Shown here: positions 53,632 through 61,136 of the stretch, piece by piece
Position numbering within the stretch: position 1 is the stretch's first letter
Layout of the letters: each line of letters opens with the position of its first letter
Source: Oleispira antarctica RB-8
GTDB lineage: Bacteria > Pseudomonadota > Gammaproteobacteria > Pseudomonadales > Oceanobacteraceae
NCBI GenBank assembly: GCA_000967895.1
Contig: FO203512.1
Span: forward strand, 3,905,531-3,969,530
Direction of reading: 5' to 3'
Length of the DNA: 64,000 nt
Made by a program: the position numbers and the translations under genes
Notes under the pieces: generated by a model
The model's database searches: none
Told to the model about the DNA's origin: nothing
Seen by the model: the letters and a program-made list of their open reading frames with translations, nothing else

Positions 53632-54573
53632 ATGTTTAGCCATTCGGTTAATAAAACGACCAATATTCCGTATATTGGTCGTTTTGCTCCCTCTCCGACG
53701 GGACCATTACACTTTGGTTCGCTGCTGGCTGCTTTAGCCAGTTATCTTGATGCCAAATCGAATGACGGCCAATGGCTGGTTCGAATTGAAGACCTTGACC
53801 CTCCGCGTGAAGTTCAAGGGGCTCAAGAAACCATTCTAAAAGCCCTCGATACCTATGGTCTATTTTCTGATGAGGCCATTGTTTTTCAAAGCCAGCGCAG
53901 TGCTTTATACCAACAGGCACTTGATCTATTAATACAAGAAAACTCTGTATTTCCCTGCACCTGTTCACGCAAACAGCTTGTTAATAGCCATGGCGTGCAT
54001 TTTGGTAATTGTCTTTCGAATATTCAAGAAGAGCAAACTCTATTTGCTTGGCGCTTTGATAGCCAGCAAGATAATTCAAGCTCCAGCCTTCCGTATTTTG
54101 AACAAGGCTACTCTTCTTTTCACGATCATTTACAGGGTGATTTCAGCCAGTCTGTTGCGCATACCATCGGCGATTTTGTGGTAAAGCGTAAGGATCAACT
54201 TTGGGCCTATCAACTGGCAATGGTCGTCGACGATTATCAACAAGGGATCACTCATGTTGTTAGAGGAATCGACTTGATCGATTCAACGCTGCGCCAGAAT
54301 ATGCTGCAGCATAAACTCAACTACCCTGTGCCTAATTACGCTCACATTCCTGTCGCTTGCAGCGACGATGGTCAAAAGCTAAGCAAACAGAATTTAGCGC
54401 CTGGATTAGATCTCGATAACCCAGAAGACACATTATGGCGCGCCTTGTCTTGGCTTAGACAGGAACCGCCAGAAACTTTGCGCAATGGGAGCGTCAAAGA
54501 AATGTTGTCGTGGGGGATTGCACATTGGCAGCCTTTAAAGCTGAAAAATATTCAAAGCCAAGCCGCTATTTAA
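53632..54573 (+). CDS. gluQ: Glutamyl-Q tRNA(Asp) synthetase
   Basis: A 313-residue truncated glutamyl-tRNA synthetase paralogue. GRFAPSPTGPLHFGSLLAAL contains the HIGH-like signature (HFGS), VRIEDLDPPR follows, and KLSKQNLA is the KMSKS-like loop. A zinc-site region (CTCSRKQL) is present, and the anticodon-binding domain is missing, as expected. It attaches glutamate to queuosine in tRNA(Asp). It is immediately downstream of dksA. Confidence 0.95.
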   Translation: MFSHSVNKTTNIPYIGRFAPSPTGPLHFGSLLAALASYLDAKSNDGQWLVRIEDLDPPREVQGAQETILKALDTYGLFSDEAIVFQSQRSALYQQALDLLIQENSVFPCTCSRKQLVNSHGVHFGNCLSNIQEEQTLFAWRFDSQQDNSSSSLPYFEQGYSSFHDHLQGDFSQSVAHTIGDFVVKRKDQLWAYQLAMVVDDYQQGITHVVRGIDLIDSTLRQNMLQHKLNYPVPNYAHIPVACSDDGQKLSKQNLAPGLDLDNPEDTLWRALSWLRQEPPETLRNGSVKEMLSWGIAHWQPLKLKNIQSQAAI

Positions 54574-54643
54574 AAGTAATCCAATCTAATAACATATGCG
54601 TATAATTGCATAATATTTACCCTCACCTCCTGACCGGACCTTT

Positions 54644-55177
54644 ATGCGCTTAACTCCTCCCTGCACAAGTATCGAATTTTCAACTGTTGATGTTTATGGT
54701 ACACCGATAAAACTGAGTGATTACAAAGGGAAGAAAGTCATGCTCGCTTTTTTCCGTGATGCAGCCTGCCCATTTTGTAATTTACGCGTTTATGAGCTCA
54801 CTCAGAAATATAAGACATGGAAAGACAAAGACTTTGAAATCATTGCCGTCTTCAGTTCGCCCGCAGATGAAGTAAGACGCTATGTAGCCAAGCACCCTAG
54901 ACCCTTTCGCCTCATCAGTGATACTGACCTCGATCTCTATAATCAATATGGTGTTGAGCACAGTGCAACGGCATTATTGAAAGCGTTATTCTTTAAATTA
55001 CCACGCATTATTATGGGTATGATAAAAGGCGGATATCCGCAGCCGAATCCAAACGTTAAACTGGTTCCCGCGGATTTCTTAATCAATCCTCTCGGCAAGA
55101 TCGAGTATGTTTGGTATGGCCGCGATACCAGTGACCACATGCCGATGGAACACGTTAATCGATTTATCGACGGTTAA
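54644..55177 (+). CDS. Peroxiredoxin-like (AhpC/TSA) protein
   Basis: A 177-residue thioredoxin-fold protein of the AhpC/TSA type. FRDAACPFCNLRVYEL holds a CxxC-like pair (C-P-F-C) at the peroxidatic position, and VFSSPADEVRRYVAKHPRPF is a family segment. The long basic/hydrophobic insert LLKALFFKLPRIIMGMIKGG is unusual for a soluble peroxiredoxin and could contact the membrane. It is an insertion into the usual dksA-gluQ-cbrA order. The ribosome-binding site is weak. Confidence 0.82.
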   Translation: MRLTPPCTSIEFSTVDVYGTPIKLSDYKGKKVMLAFFRDAACPFCNLRVYELTQKYKTWKDKDFEIIAVFSSPADEVRRYVAKHPRPFRLISDTDLDLYNQYGVEHSATALLKALFFKLPRIIMGMIKGGYPQPNPNVKLVPADFLINPLGKIEYVWYGRDTSDHMPMEHVNRFIDG

Positions 55178-55234
55178 ACAACGTTAATTAGCCGTCTGTA
55201 TTAGACACATCAAATATCGCAAAAGTTGTCAATA

Positions 55235-55251
55235 TGTTACTCTCAGTAACA
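55235..55251. promoter_or_regulatory. TGTTACT-CTC-AGTAACA palindrome upstream of cbrX-cbrA (CbrB-type site)
   Basis: A perfect 7-bp inverted repeat built from the same TGTTAC/GTAACA half-sites seen upstream of both sRNA promoters. It lies 34 bp ahead of the cbrX start. No sigma-54 element is nearby, so autoregulation, possibly repression, is the natural reading. Confidence 0.55.
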
Positions 55252-55267
55252 CTATAAACGGTTAATT

Positions 55268-55278
55268 AATAATAAGAG
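55268..55278 (+). promoter_or_regulatory. AAN-type Hfq/Crc motif overlapping the cbrX Shine-Dalgarno
   Basis: AAT-AAT-AAG at 55268-55276 runs into the AAGAG ribosome-binding site of cbrX (ATG at 55285). Hfq-Crc binding here would block initiation and thus cbrA expression. The motif is short (three triplets), so this is tentative. Confidence 0.4.
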
Positions 55279-55284
55279 CCTGAT

Positions 55285-55461
55285 ATGTACGATTACCGAG
55301 TCTCGCTACTGGTTGTGGTGGGGTTGTATATTTTTTCCCCCGTGATCATTGATTGGTGGCTAGCGCCTAATGGCGCTTGGTACCATCCTTTTGCACTTTG
55401 GTTTTTATTAATAGCGATTTACATTTGGGTAGAATTCAAACGAGGCCCCGATGAGCTTTAG
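55285..55461 (+). CDS. cbrX: CbrX-like 58-residue membrane protein overlapping cbrA
   Basis: A small gene with an ATG after AAGAG, coding for 58 residues. Two hydrophobic helices (VSLLVVVGLYIFSPVII and FALWFLLIAIYIWVEF) flank a Trp-rich turn (DWWLAPNGAWYHP), with a charged tail KRGPDEL. Its last 11 bases overlap the start of cbrA, so the genes are translationally coupled. In Pseudomonas a small gene cbrX stands in exactly this position and is co-translated with cbrA; the name rests on position and type, as I cannot align them. Confidence 0.8.
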   Translation: MYDYRVSLLVVVGLYIFSPVIIDWWLAPNGAWYHPFALWFLLIAIYIWVEFKRGPDEL

Positions 55462-58438
55462 TCTGATTCAGCTGAGCCTAATTGTTTTTGGCTATCTTTT
55501 CTTCTTATTTCTAGCGGCTTACATCGTTGAGCAGGGCTGGGTTCCCAAGCGCTGGGTTCGTCATCCTGTTGTTTACGTTTTGTCTCTGGGTGTATATGCC
55601 AGCGCTTGGGCATTCTATGGTTCAGTGTCCATGGCTGACCAATATGGTTATGGCTTCTTAGCTTACTACATGGGCATCAGCGGAGCATTTGTGCTCTCTC
55701 CGATATTACTCAAGCCCATACTGCACATTACCCGCACCTATCAACTCAGTTCATTAGCCGATTTATTCGCCTTTCGCTATCGCAGTCGCTTAGCCGGGGT
55801 TATGGTCACCCTGTTTACGCTGGCCGTGGCACTGCCGCTACTGACTCTACAAATAGCGGCTGTTGCGGAGAGTATGCACCTGCTCAACGCCGATTTACCC
55901 TCGACAACTCTGGCCTTTGGCTTTTGTATAACCATGGTGGTATTTGCTATTTTATTCGGTGCTCGCCATGTATCGCCACGAGAAAAGCACGAAGGGTTGG
56001 TATTCGCCCTCGCCTTTGAGTCGCTGCTAAAGCTGATCGCCATAACCATATTAGGTATCACCGCATTATTCTTTGTTTTTGATGGCTCGGGAGATATGCA
56101 AAGCTGGCTCGCCGCCAATCAAGAGCAGTTGATTAGCCGCCAAACGAATTTACAAGAAGGCCCTTGGCGTACCCTACTATTAGTTTTCTTTGCCGCAGCC
56201 GTCGTCGCTCCGCACATGTTTCACGTGACCTTTACCGAAAACCTCAATCCAAAGGCACTGCGCCCAGCCAGTTGGGGGCTACCGTTATTTTTATTATTAA
56301 TGAGTCTTTCTGTCCCTCCTATTCTATGGGCGGGTATTTATTTAGAGCTTGAAGTACCACCCGAATTTTATGCTTTAGGCATTGGCATGGCGCTCAATTC
56401 TGAAATATTGGTCATCATGGCCTTTGTCGGCGGATTAGCTGCTGCCTCTGGCGTTATTATTGTGACGACCTTAGCCACAGCGGCGATGTTTTTAAACCAC
56501 ATTGTATTACCTAGCTATAAACCTGGGCCAAAACAAGATTTTTACCAATGGTTATTATGGGTTAGACGCTACCTTATTGGCGCGATATTGCTGGCCGCTT
56601 ACGGCTTTTACCGCATTATTGGCGCAGATATTCAAATCACATTACTCGGCATACTCGCCTTTGTCGCGGCTGTGCAATTTTTACCCGGTGTACTCGGTGT
56701 TTTATACTGGCCTAAAGCCAACCGCTGGGGACTTATTACCGGCCTAAGTGTCGGTATTCTGGTTTGGGCCTATACCTTACTCCTTCCTCTTTCACACTTG
56801 ACGCTCGGTTGGGAGTATTCGATTGCATTACCGGCTACCAACATGGATAACTGGCATGTTGCAGCGATGGGAAGCTTTGGGATTAATCTAGTACTGTTTA
56901 TTATTGTTAGTTTAACGACAACGCAAAAAGAATCCGAGAAATCCGCCGCCGAAGCCTGTTCCGTTGATACGGTATCGCGTCCAAGCCGTAAGCCCCTGAT
57001 TGCAGGCAACTCTAATGACATCATTATTTCTTTAAGCAAACCACTAGGGCGTTATGTCGCAGAACGAGAAGTCCATCAAGCTCTGACCGACTTAAGCTTA
57101 CCCTCGTATGAAGATCGTCCTTATGCGCTGCGCCGCTTACGTACTCGCTTAGAGGCCAACTTATCAGGTTTAATGGGGCCAACAGTGGCTCACGACATTA
57201 TCAACCGTAACCTGCCCTTTCAGGCGAATGCCGAGTTAAGCGAAGATATTTATCAAATAGAACAACGTATTGAAGGCTTTCACGATCGCTTAAGCGGACT
57301 GGCAGGAGAGCTGGATAACTTGCGCCGCTATCACAGACAAACTCTTGAACGTCTGCCTATCGGCGTATGCTCGGTCTCCGACGAAGGTGAGGTATTGATG
57401 TGGAATACCGCCATGGAAGAATTAACCGGCATCACTCCTGGCGATGTTACTGGCTCGCGCCTCACCGCAGCAGCGGAACCTTGGGGCAGCATGCTAAATG
57501 AATTTTTACTCGATGATGCGATCCACCAGCACAAAAAGCGCATTGAGCAGCTAGGACGCCCACATTGGTATAACTTGCACAAATCCATCATTAAAGCCTC
57601 GGGCGGCCAACCTGGAGGTACTGTTATCTTGGTTGAAGATCAGACCGAAACTCAGATGCTAGAAGAAGAACTGATGCACAGCGAACGCCTAGCGTCTATT
57701 GGTCGTTTAGCCGCGGGGGTAGCGCACGAAATTGGCAACCCGATTACAGGCATCGACTGTTTGGCCCAGAGCATGCGTTATGAAACGGATAATAAAGAAA
57801 TCTTGGACATGGCGGATCAGATTCAAGAGCAAACGAAACGAGTCACCCGCATCGTACAATCGTTAATGAATTTCTCTCATTCTGGCCACTTAACGACAGA
57901 GCACCTTCCCGTCAATATCAGCACCTGCATCGATGAAGCGATTCAATTATTGCGTCTCAGTAATGAAGGTCGAGATATTGAATACATCAATGAATGCGAT
58001 CCAAACTGGCAAGTCGTAGGCGACTCTCAACGATTAGTTCAAGTTTTCATCAACTTGCTGGGCAATGCACGTGATGCTAGCCCAGATTTCAGTAGCATCC
58101 GTGCATTTGGACATATTGATCCTCATCAGGTTACTCTGCATGTAGTTGACCAAGGCAGTGGGATAGCTGAAGATAAACTTGATCATATCTTTGACCCCTT
58201 CTTTACAACCAAAGAAGTCGGTAAAGGTACTGGGCTTGGATTGGCTTTAGTTTATAGCATTGTCGAAGAGCACTACGGACACATCAGCATTGATAGCCCC
58301 GTACCGAGTCACATCCTAGATTTGCAGCAGAGCGCCCCAGCACCAGACACTGCATTCGAAAGAAACAGTGCGGGCACCTGTGTCACCCTACGCTTACCCA
58401 AAGTTCAGAATCACTTGCTTGAGGATAAATCCGAATGA
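55451..58438 (+). CDS. cbrA: Sensor histidine kinase CbrA with SLC5-type transporter domain
   Basis: A 995-residue hybrid. About 13 membrane helices of a sodium/solute symporter (SLC5) domain fill residues 1-490. A STAC-like linker, a PAS domain ([20 protein letters not shown]) and the kinase core follow. His759 in [12 protein letters not shown] is the phosphorylation site, and the ATPase lobe has [16 protein letters not shown] and [12 protein letters not shown]. It senses carbon/nitrogen status and may also move histidine, as shown in Pseudomonas. It overlaps cbrX by 11 nt and cbrB by 4 nt. Confidence 0.95.
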   Translation: MSFSLIQLSLIVFGYLFFLFLAAYIVEQGWVPKRWVRHPVVYVLSLGVYASAWAFYGSVSMADQYGYGFLAYYMGISGAFVLSPILLKPILHITRTYQLSSLADLFAFRYRSRLAGVMVTLFTLAVALPLLTLQIAAVAESMHLLNADLPSTTLAFGFCITMVVFAILFGARHVSPREKHEGLVFALAFESLLKLIAITILGITALFFVFDGSGDMQSWLAANQEQLISRQTNLQEGPWRTLLLVFFAAAVVAPHMFHVTFTENLNPKALRPASWGLPLFLLLMSLSVPPILWAGIYLELEVPPEFYALGIGMALNSEILVIMAFVGGLAAASGVIIVTTLATAAMFLNHIVLPSYKPGPKQDFYQWLLWVRRYLIGAILLAAYGFYRIIGADIQITLLGILAFVAAVQFLPGVLGVLYWPKANRWGLITGLSVGILVWAYTLLLPLSHLTLGWEYSIALPATNMDNWHVAAMGSFGINLVLFIIVSLTTTQKESEKSAAEACSVDTVSRPSRKPLIAGNSNDIIISLSKPLGRYVAEREVHQALTDLSLPSYEDRPYALRRLRTRLEANLSGLMGPTVAHDIINRNLPFQANAELSEDIYQIEQRIEGFHDRLSGLAGELDNLRRYHRQTLERLPIGVCSVSDEGEVLMWNTAMEELTGITPGDVTGSRLTAAAEPWGSMLNEFLLDDAIHQHKKRIEQLGRPHWYNLHKSIIKASGGQPGGTVILVEDQTETQMLEEELMHSERLASIGRLAAGVAHEIGNPITGIDCLAQSMRYETDNKEILDMADQIQEQTKRVTRIVQSLMNFSHSGHLTTEHLPVNISTCIDEAIQLLRLSNEGRDIEYINECDPNWQVVGDSQRLVQVFINLLGNARDASPDFSSIRAFGHIDPHQVTLHVVDQGSGIAEDKLDHIFDPFFTTKEVGKGTGLGLALVYSIVEEHYGHISIDSPVPSHILDLQQSAPAPDTAFERNSAGTCVTLRLPKVQNHLLEDKSE

Positions 58439-59826
58439 GCCGTATTTTAGTCGTTGAAGACGAAAAGATTATTCGCCAAGCAGTAAAGCGTTTATTAGAG
58501 CGCCAAGGCCATGAAATTTTTGAAGCGGACTCTCTGCATGTCGCAAAAGAACTCACTTTCAGTGATTACGACATGATCATCAGTGACTTGCGCCTTCCTG
58601 GCGGTAATGGCACCGAACTCATTGAACTGGCGGGAGAAGTTCCCGTATTGATCATGACCAGCTACGCCAGCTTACGATCTGCAGTTGATGCCATGAAACT
58701 TGGAGCGGTGGATTATATTGCCAAGCCCTTCGATCATGAAGAAATGCTCTTAACCGTCGAGCGCATTCTTAAGCAACGCAATCTCAGCCGTACGAATGAA
58801 GTACTGCAGCATGAGATTGAAAAAGAGTATCCAGTAACAGGTATTATTGGCAGCTCGCAGCTGATGCAAAACTTATTTACTAAAATTAGTAAGGTCGCGC
58901 CCACAGATGCCACGGTACTCATCCAAGGTGAATCTGGTACCGGTAAAGAATTGGTTGCCCGCGCTCTACATACTCAAAGCCGCCGTAAAGATGCACCGAT
59001 GATTTCTGTCAACTGCGCCGCCATTCCTGAGTCTTTGATTGAATCTGAATTATTTGGCCACGAAAAAGGTGCCTTCACGGGCGCAGCAACTCTACGCTTA
59101 GGCTTAGTTGAAGCCGCGGATGGGGGCACCTTATTTTTAGACGAAATTGGCGAGCTACCGCTTGAAGCTCAAGCGCGCTTGCTGCGTGTTTTGCAAGAAG
59201 GAGAGATTCGTCGCGTTGGTTCTGTGCAGAGTAGAAAGGTAGACGTTCGCTTAATTGCCGCGACCCATAGAAACTTAAAAGAGTTAGCATCAAAAGCCGA
59301 GTTCCGTGAAGACCTTTATTACCGCCTCAACGTATTAGAACTGCATTTGCCACCTTTGCGTGCTCGAGGAAAAGACGTAATTGAGCTGGCTGAATTCATG
59401 CTCTTACGCAGTTGTGAAAAAATGAACCGCAGCATCATGTTACTTACCGATGCTTCGCGACAGGCAATTTTACAGTATCAATGGCCAGGTAACGTTCGCG
59501 AACTAGAGAATGCGATTGAAAGAGCCGTGATCTTAGCTGATGGCAATGACATAACCCCTGAAAACATGGCTATTGATTTCTCCCCTGATCAATACGTACC
59601 CCAGACACTCAAAGAAAACTTATTGGAACCAGAAACGACGGGCAGTAATGAGGCCAACCAAGGCGATTTGTCACTGGATGATTACTTTATGCACTTCGTA
59701 CTTGAGAATGAAGACGGCATGAACGAAACCGACCTTGCTCGTAAACTAGGGGTTTCACGCAAATGTTTGTGGGAGCGCCGCCAACGCTTAGGGATTCCTC
59801 GCAAAAAAGCGACAAAGTCTAGCTGA
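58435..59826 (+). CDS. cbrB: Sigma-54-dependent response regulator CbrB
   Basis: A 463-residue NtrC-type activator. The receiver domain has phosphoacceptor Asp51 ([10 protein letters not shown]). The AAA+ domain has Walker A GESGTGKE (165-172), the sigma-54 contact loop GAFTGA (212-217) and the R-finger region. A Fis-type HTH ends the protein ([20 protein letters not shown]). Phosphorylated by CbrA, it should activate sigma-54 promoters; two perfect ones lie in the 0.8 kb downstream. It overlaps cbrA by ATGA. There is no clear terminator after it. Confidence 0.96.
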   Translation: MSRILVVEDEKIIRQAVKRLLERQGHEIFEADSLHVAKELTFSDYDMIISDLRLPGGNGTELIELAGEVPVLIMTSYASLRSAVDAMKLGAVDYIAKPFDHEEMLLTVERILKQRNLSRTNEVLQHEIEKEYPVTGIIGSSQLMQNLFTKISKVAPTDATVLIQGESGTGKELVARALHTQSRRKDAPMISVNCAAIPESLIESELFGHEKGAFTGAATLRLGLVEAADGGTLFLDEIGELPLEAQARLLRVLQEGEIRRVGSVQSRKVDVRLIAATHRNLKELASKAEFREDLYYRLNVLELHLPPLRARGKDVIELAEFMLLRSCEKMNRSIMLLTDASRQAILQYQWPGNVRELENAIERAVILADGNDITPENMAIDFSPDQYVPQTLKENLLEPETTGSNEANQGDLSLDDYFMHFVLENEDGMNETDLARKLGVSRKCLWERRQRLGIPRKKATKSS

Positions 59827-59901
59827 GGATTCTATTCTAGCCACTCCTGAATCAGTCATTAGGCGCCACTAGAGTATCAAACATCACCTAATGCCTTCGA
59901 T

Positions 59902-59937
59902 AAAGGTAACAAATATAAGTGACAATTTGTTACCTTT
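59902..59937. promoter_or_regulatory. CbrB-type activator site of sRNA-1
   Basis: AAAGGTAACAAAT (59902-59914) and ATTTGTTACCTTT (59925-59937) form a perfect 13-bp inverted repeat with a 10-bp spacer. It is centred about 92 bp upstream of the predicted start, a typical enhancer position for sigma-54 activators, and contains the GTAACA/TGTTAC half-sites reported for CbrB. Confidence 0.8.
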
Positions 59938-59953
59938 CAGACAGCAAAACCTT

Positions 59954-59966
59954 CAAGCCATTGATT
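59954..59966 (-). promoter_or_regulatory. IHF site of sRNA-1 promoter
   Basis: The minus strand reads AATCAATGGCTTG, an exact match to the IHF consensus WATCAANNNNTTR. It lies between enhancer and promoter, where DNA bending is needed for sigma-54 activation. Confidence 0.75.
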
Positions 59967-59985
59967 TTAAAGGGATTTAAAAAGT

Positions 59986-60000
59986 TGGCACACTACCTGC
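59986..60000 (+). promoter_or_regulatory. Sigma-54 promoter of sRNA-1
   Basis: TTGGCAC ... TGC with GG and GC at exactly the -24/-12 spacing (GG 59987-59988, GC 59999-60000). The predicted transcription start is near 60012. The same TTGGCAC box recurs at 60624-60630. Confidence 0.85.
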
Positions 60001-60011
60001 TATTACTAAAG

Positions 60012-60195
60012 TATTAATAACAACAATGCTTCTCCGCTAATAAAAATAAAATGAGAGAAGCATGACACTAGATCGGCAGCAATAAAAATAATAACGCTGA
60101 TCAAGAGCTTATAACAATAATAATACCCCGGGCTCACTAAGCATCAATTGCTTTGCACTCCAGATAGCAGTGTAAAGCAATTGATCCTTCATTTA
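60012..60195 (+). ncRNA. CrcZ-type Hfq/Crc-sequestering small RNA, copy 1
   Basis: A non-coding transcript of about 180 nt between cbrB and pcnB, where Pseudomonas encodes CrcZ. It holds four (AAN)n motifs, starting at 60016 (AATAACAACAAT), 60039, 60081 and 60113. The second lies in the loop of a perfect 9-bp stem (ATGCTTCTC/GAGAAGCAT, 60026-60063). The third is exactly the loop of a bulged 7-bp stem (60071-60102). It ends in a long hairpin. The start is fixed by the sigma-54 promoter. CrcZ titrates Hfq/Crc from A-rich mRNA sites and relieves catabolite repression; here this is inferred. It is shorter than Pseudomonas CrcZ (about 400 nt). Confidence 0.82.
60143..60185 (+). terminator. 17-bp terminator hairpin of sRNA-1
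   Basis: ATCAATTGCTTTGCACT pairs with AGTGTAAAGCAATTGAT with one G-U pair and a 9-nt loop. The following CCTTCATTT is only moderately T-rich, so read-through toward the second unit is possible. Confidence 0.75.
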
Positions 60196-60499
60196 ACTCT
60201 GCTCAATCCATTCGACACTCTATTTTAAATAAAACGATTCAAACACGCCTCTCTTGAACTAATTTCTCAAAACGTATCTCGACTAACTAGCACCCTATTT
60301 CTGTGCGCCAATATCATGTGATTAACATTTATTCAGTTTATTGCTCACATCAGCTTTCAATTTTTTTACTTCTTTTCCGCCAAACTTACGTCAACACTCA
60401 CTCCATTCTGTAAATACCCAGCAGCCAAACTTTATTTGCTTACTACCTAACCCGTCAGCCAGAGCTGAGAGTGGCTCATTTTATGAAAAAAATTACACA
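60196..60499. other. Non-coding stretch between the two sRNA units
   Basis: This is pyrimidine-rich on the plus strand, with no gene. It may hold read-through RNA from sRNA-1. A weak AGCCA/TGGCT hairpin lies near 60458-60477. Confidence 0.5.
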
Positions 60500-60585
60500 G
60501 TGTTACCTAATCGTTACCTTTGTTACGGATAGACATTACTTCGGGTAACACTTTTGGCTTATCAAGTTGATTCTAAAAAGTAACA
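60500..60585. promoter_or_regulatory. CbrB-type activator cluster of sRNA-2
   Basis: GTGTTACC (60500-60507) and GGTAACAC (60544-60551) form a perfect 8-bp inverted repeat. Further half-sites are TGTTAC at 60521-60526, CGTTACC at 60512-60518 and GTAACA at 60580-60585. So four to five half-sites stand where copy 1 has two, possibly giving a stronger or graded response. Confidence 0.75.
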
Positions 60586-60592
60586 GTTTCCT

Positions 60593-60605
60593 CAAGCCAT
60601 TGATT
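60593..60605 (-). promoter_or_regulatory. IHF site of sRNA-2 promoter
   Basis: The same 13-bp sequence as in copy 1 (minus strand AATCAATGGCTTG, perfect WATCAANNNNTTR), at the same distance from the -24 element. Confidence 0.75.
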
Positions 60606-60624
60606 TAAAAGGAAAAAGTAAAGT

Positions 60625-60639
60625 TGGCACGGTTATAGC
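60625..60639 (+). promoter_or_regulatory. Sigma-54 promoter of sRNA-2
   Basis: TTGGCACGG ... AGC with GG at 60626-60627 and GC at 60638-60639, the exact -24/-12 spacing. The predicted transcription start is near 60651. Confidence 0.85.
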
Positions 60640-60650
60640 TATATATTAAA

Positions 60651-60965
60651 TATAACGTTAAGCACTAATAAAAATAACAAAGCTAAAACGTAAGATTGAA
60701 ACTAAACGCAATAATAAAAATAAAATCGCGTTTACGAATATCAAAACACCCATTAAGAGGTGGCCTCACAATAAGAATAATAAAGAGGCATAGAAAAATG
60801 AAAATTAGTTGTTTTGAGTGCGAAGTGAGCATCACTTAGCACACATATAATAAGAATAATAACGGAGCTCTTAGTTCCTGCGTATTCAAAACAGCTAGTT
60901 TACTTACTCTCGGTTTGGCAACAATAAAAATAATAATCGCCAAACCTGAGTTTTACTTCTTTTAT
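60651..60965 (+). ncRNA. CrcZ-type Hfq/Crc-sequestering small RNA, copy 2
   Basis: A non-coding RNA of about 315 nt just upstream of pcnB, the exact position of crcZ in Pseudomonas. It carries five (AAN)5-6 motifs, starting at 60667, 60710, 60770, 60849 and 60920. Motifs 1, 2, 3 and 5 sit in hairpin loops, closed by ACGTT+AGC/GCT+AACGT, TAAACGC/GCGTTTA, GCCTC/GAGGC and GGTTTGGC/GCCAAACC. Motif 4 lies in a larger loop closed by a 12-bp stem (60806-60817 with 60886-60897). This organisation suits Hfq/Crc sequestration. No open frame or ribosome-binding site competes. Confidence 0.86.
60912..60963 (+). terminator. Terminator of sRNA-2 displaying an Hfq motif in its loop
   Basis: GGTTTGGC (60912-60919) and GCCAAACC (60939-60946) enclose a 19-nt loop that is almost wholly (AAN)6. 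TGAGTTTTACTTCTTTTAT follows. The loop is large for an efficient terminator, so it may double as a binding element. Confidence 0.65.
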
Positions 60966-61136
60966 GATCCCCTTTTATTGATAGCCAGCCTTTTATAGCT
61001 ACGATGCTTTGAAAGCGCCAACCCATCATGTAAACTCGTTAACTAACTAATATCGAACAATAATCATACTCGACAGGCGCAAGTTCTCCTTTTACGTAAC
61101 TTTCCCCTGCAATCGCGAAAATTCAGGCAACCATAG

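Noticed and set aside
60341-60532. 63-codon open frame between the two sRNA units
   Set aside because: It is composed of low-complexity Ser/Pro/Asn residues, lacks a Shine-Dalgarno, and runs into the activator sites of sRNA-2.
60012-60965. A CRISPR array or simple satellite as explanation of the repeated AATAAAAATAA words
   Set aside because: The words are short, variable, unevenly spaced and enclosed by different stems; there are no conserved repeats with unique spacers.
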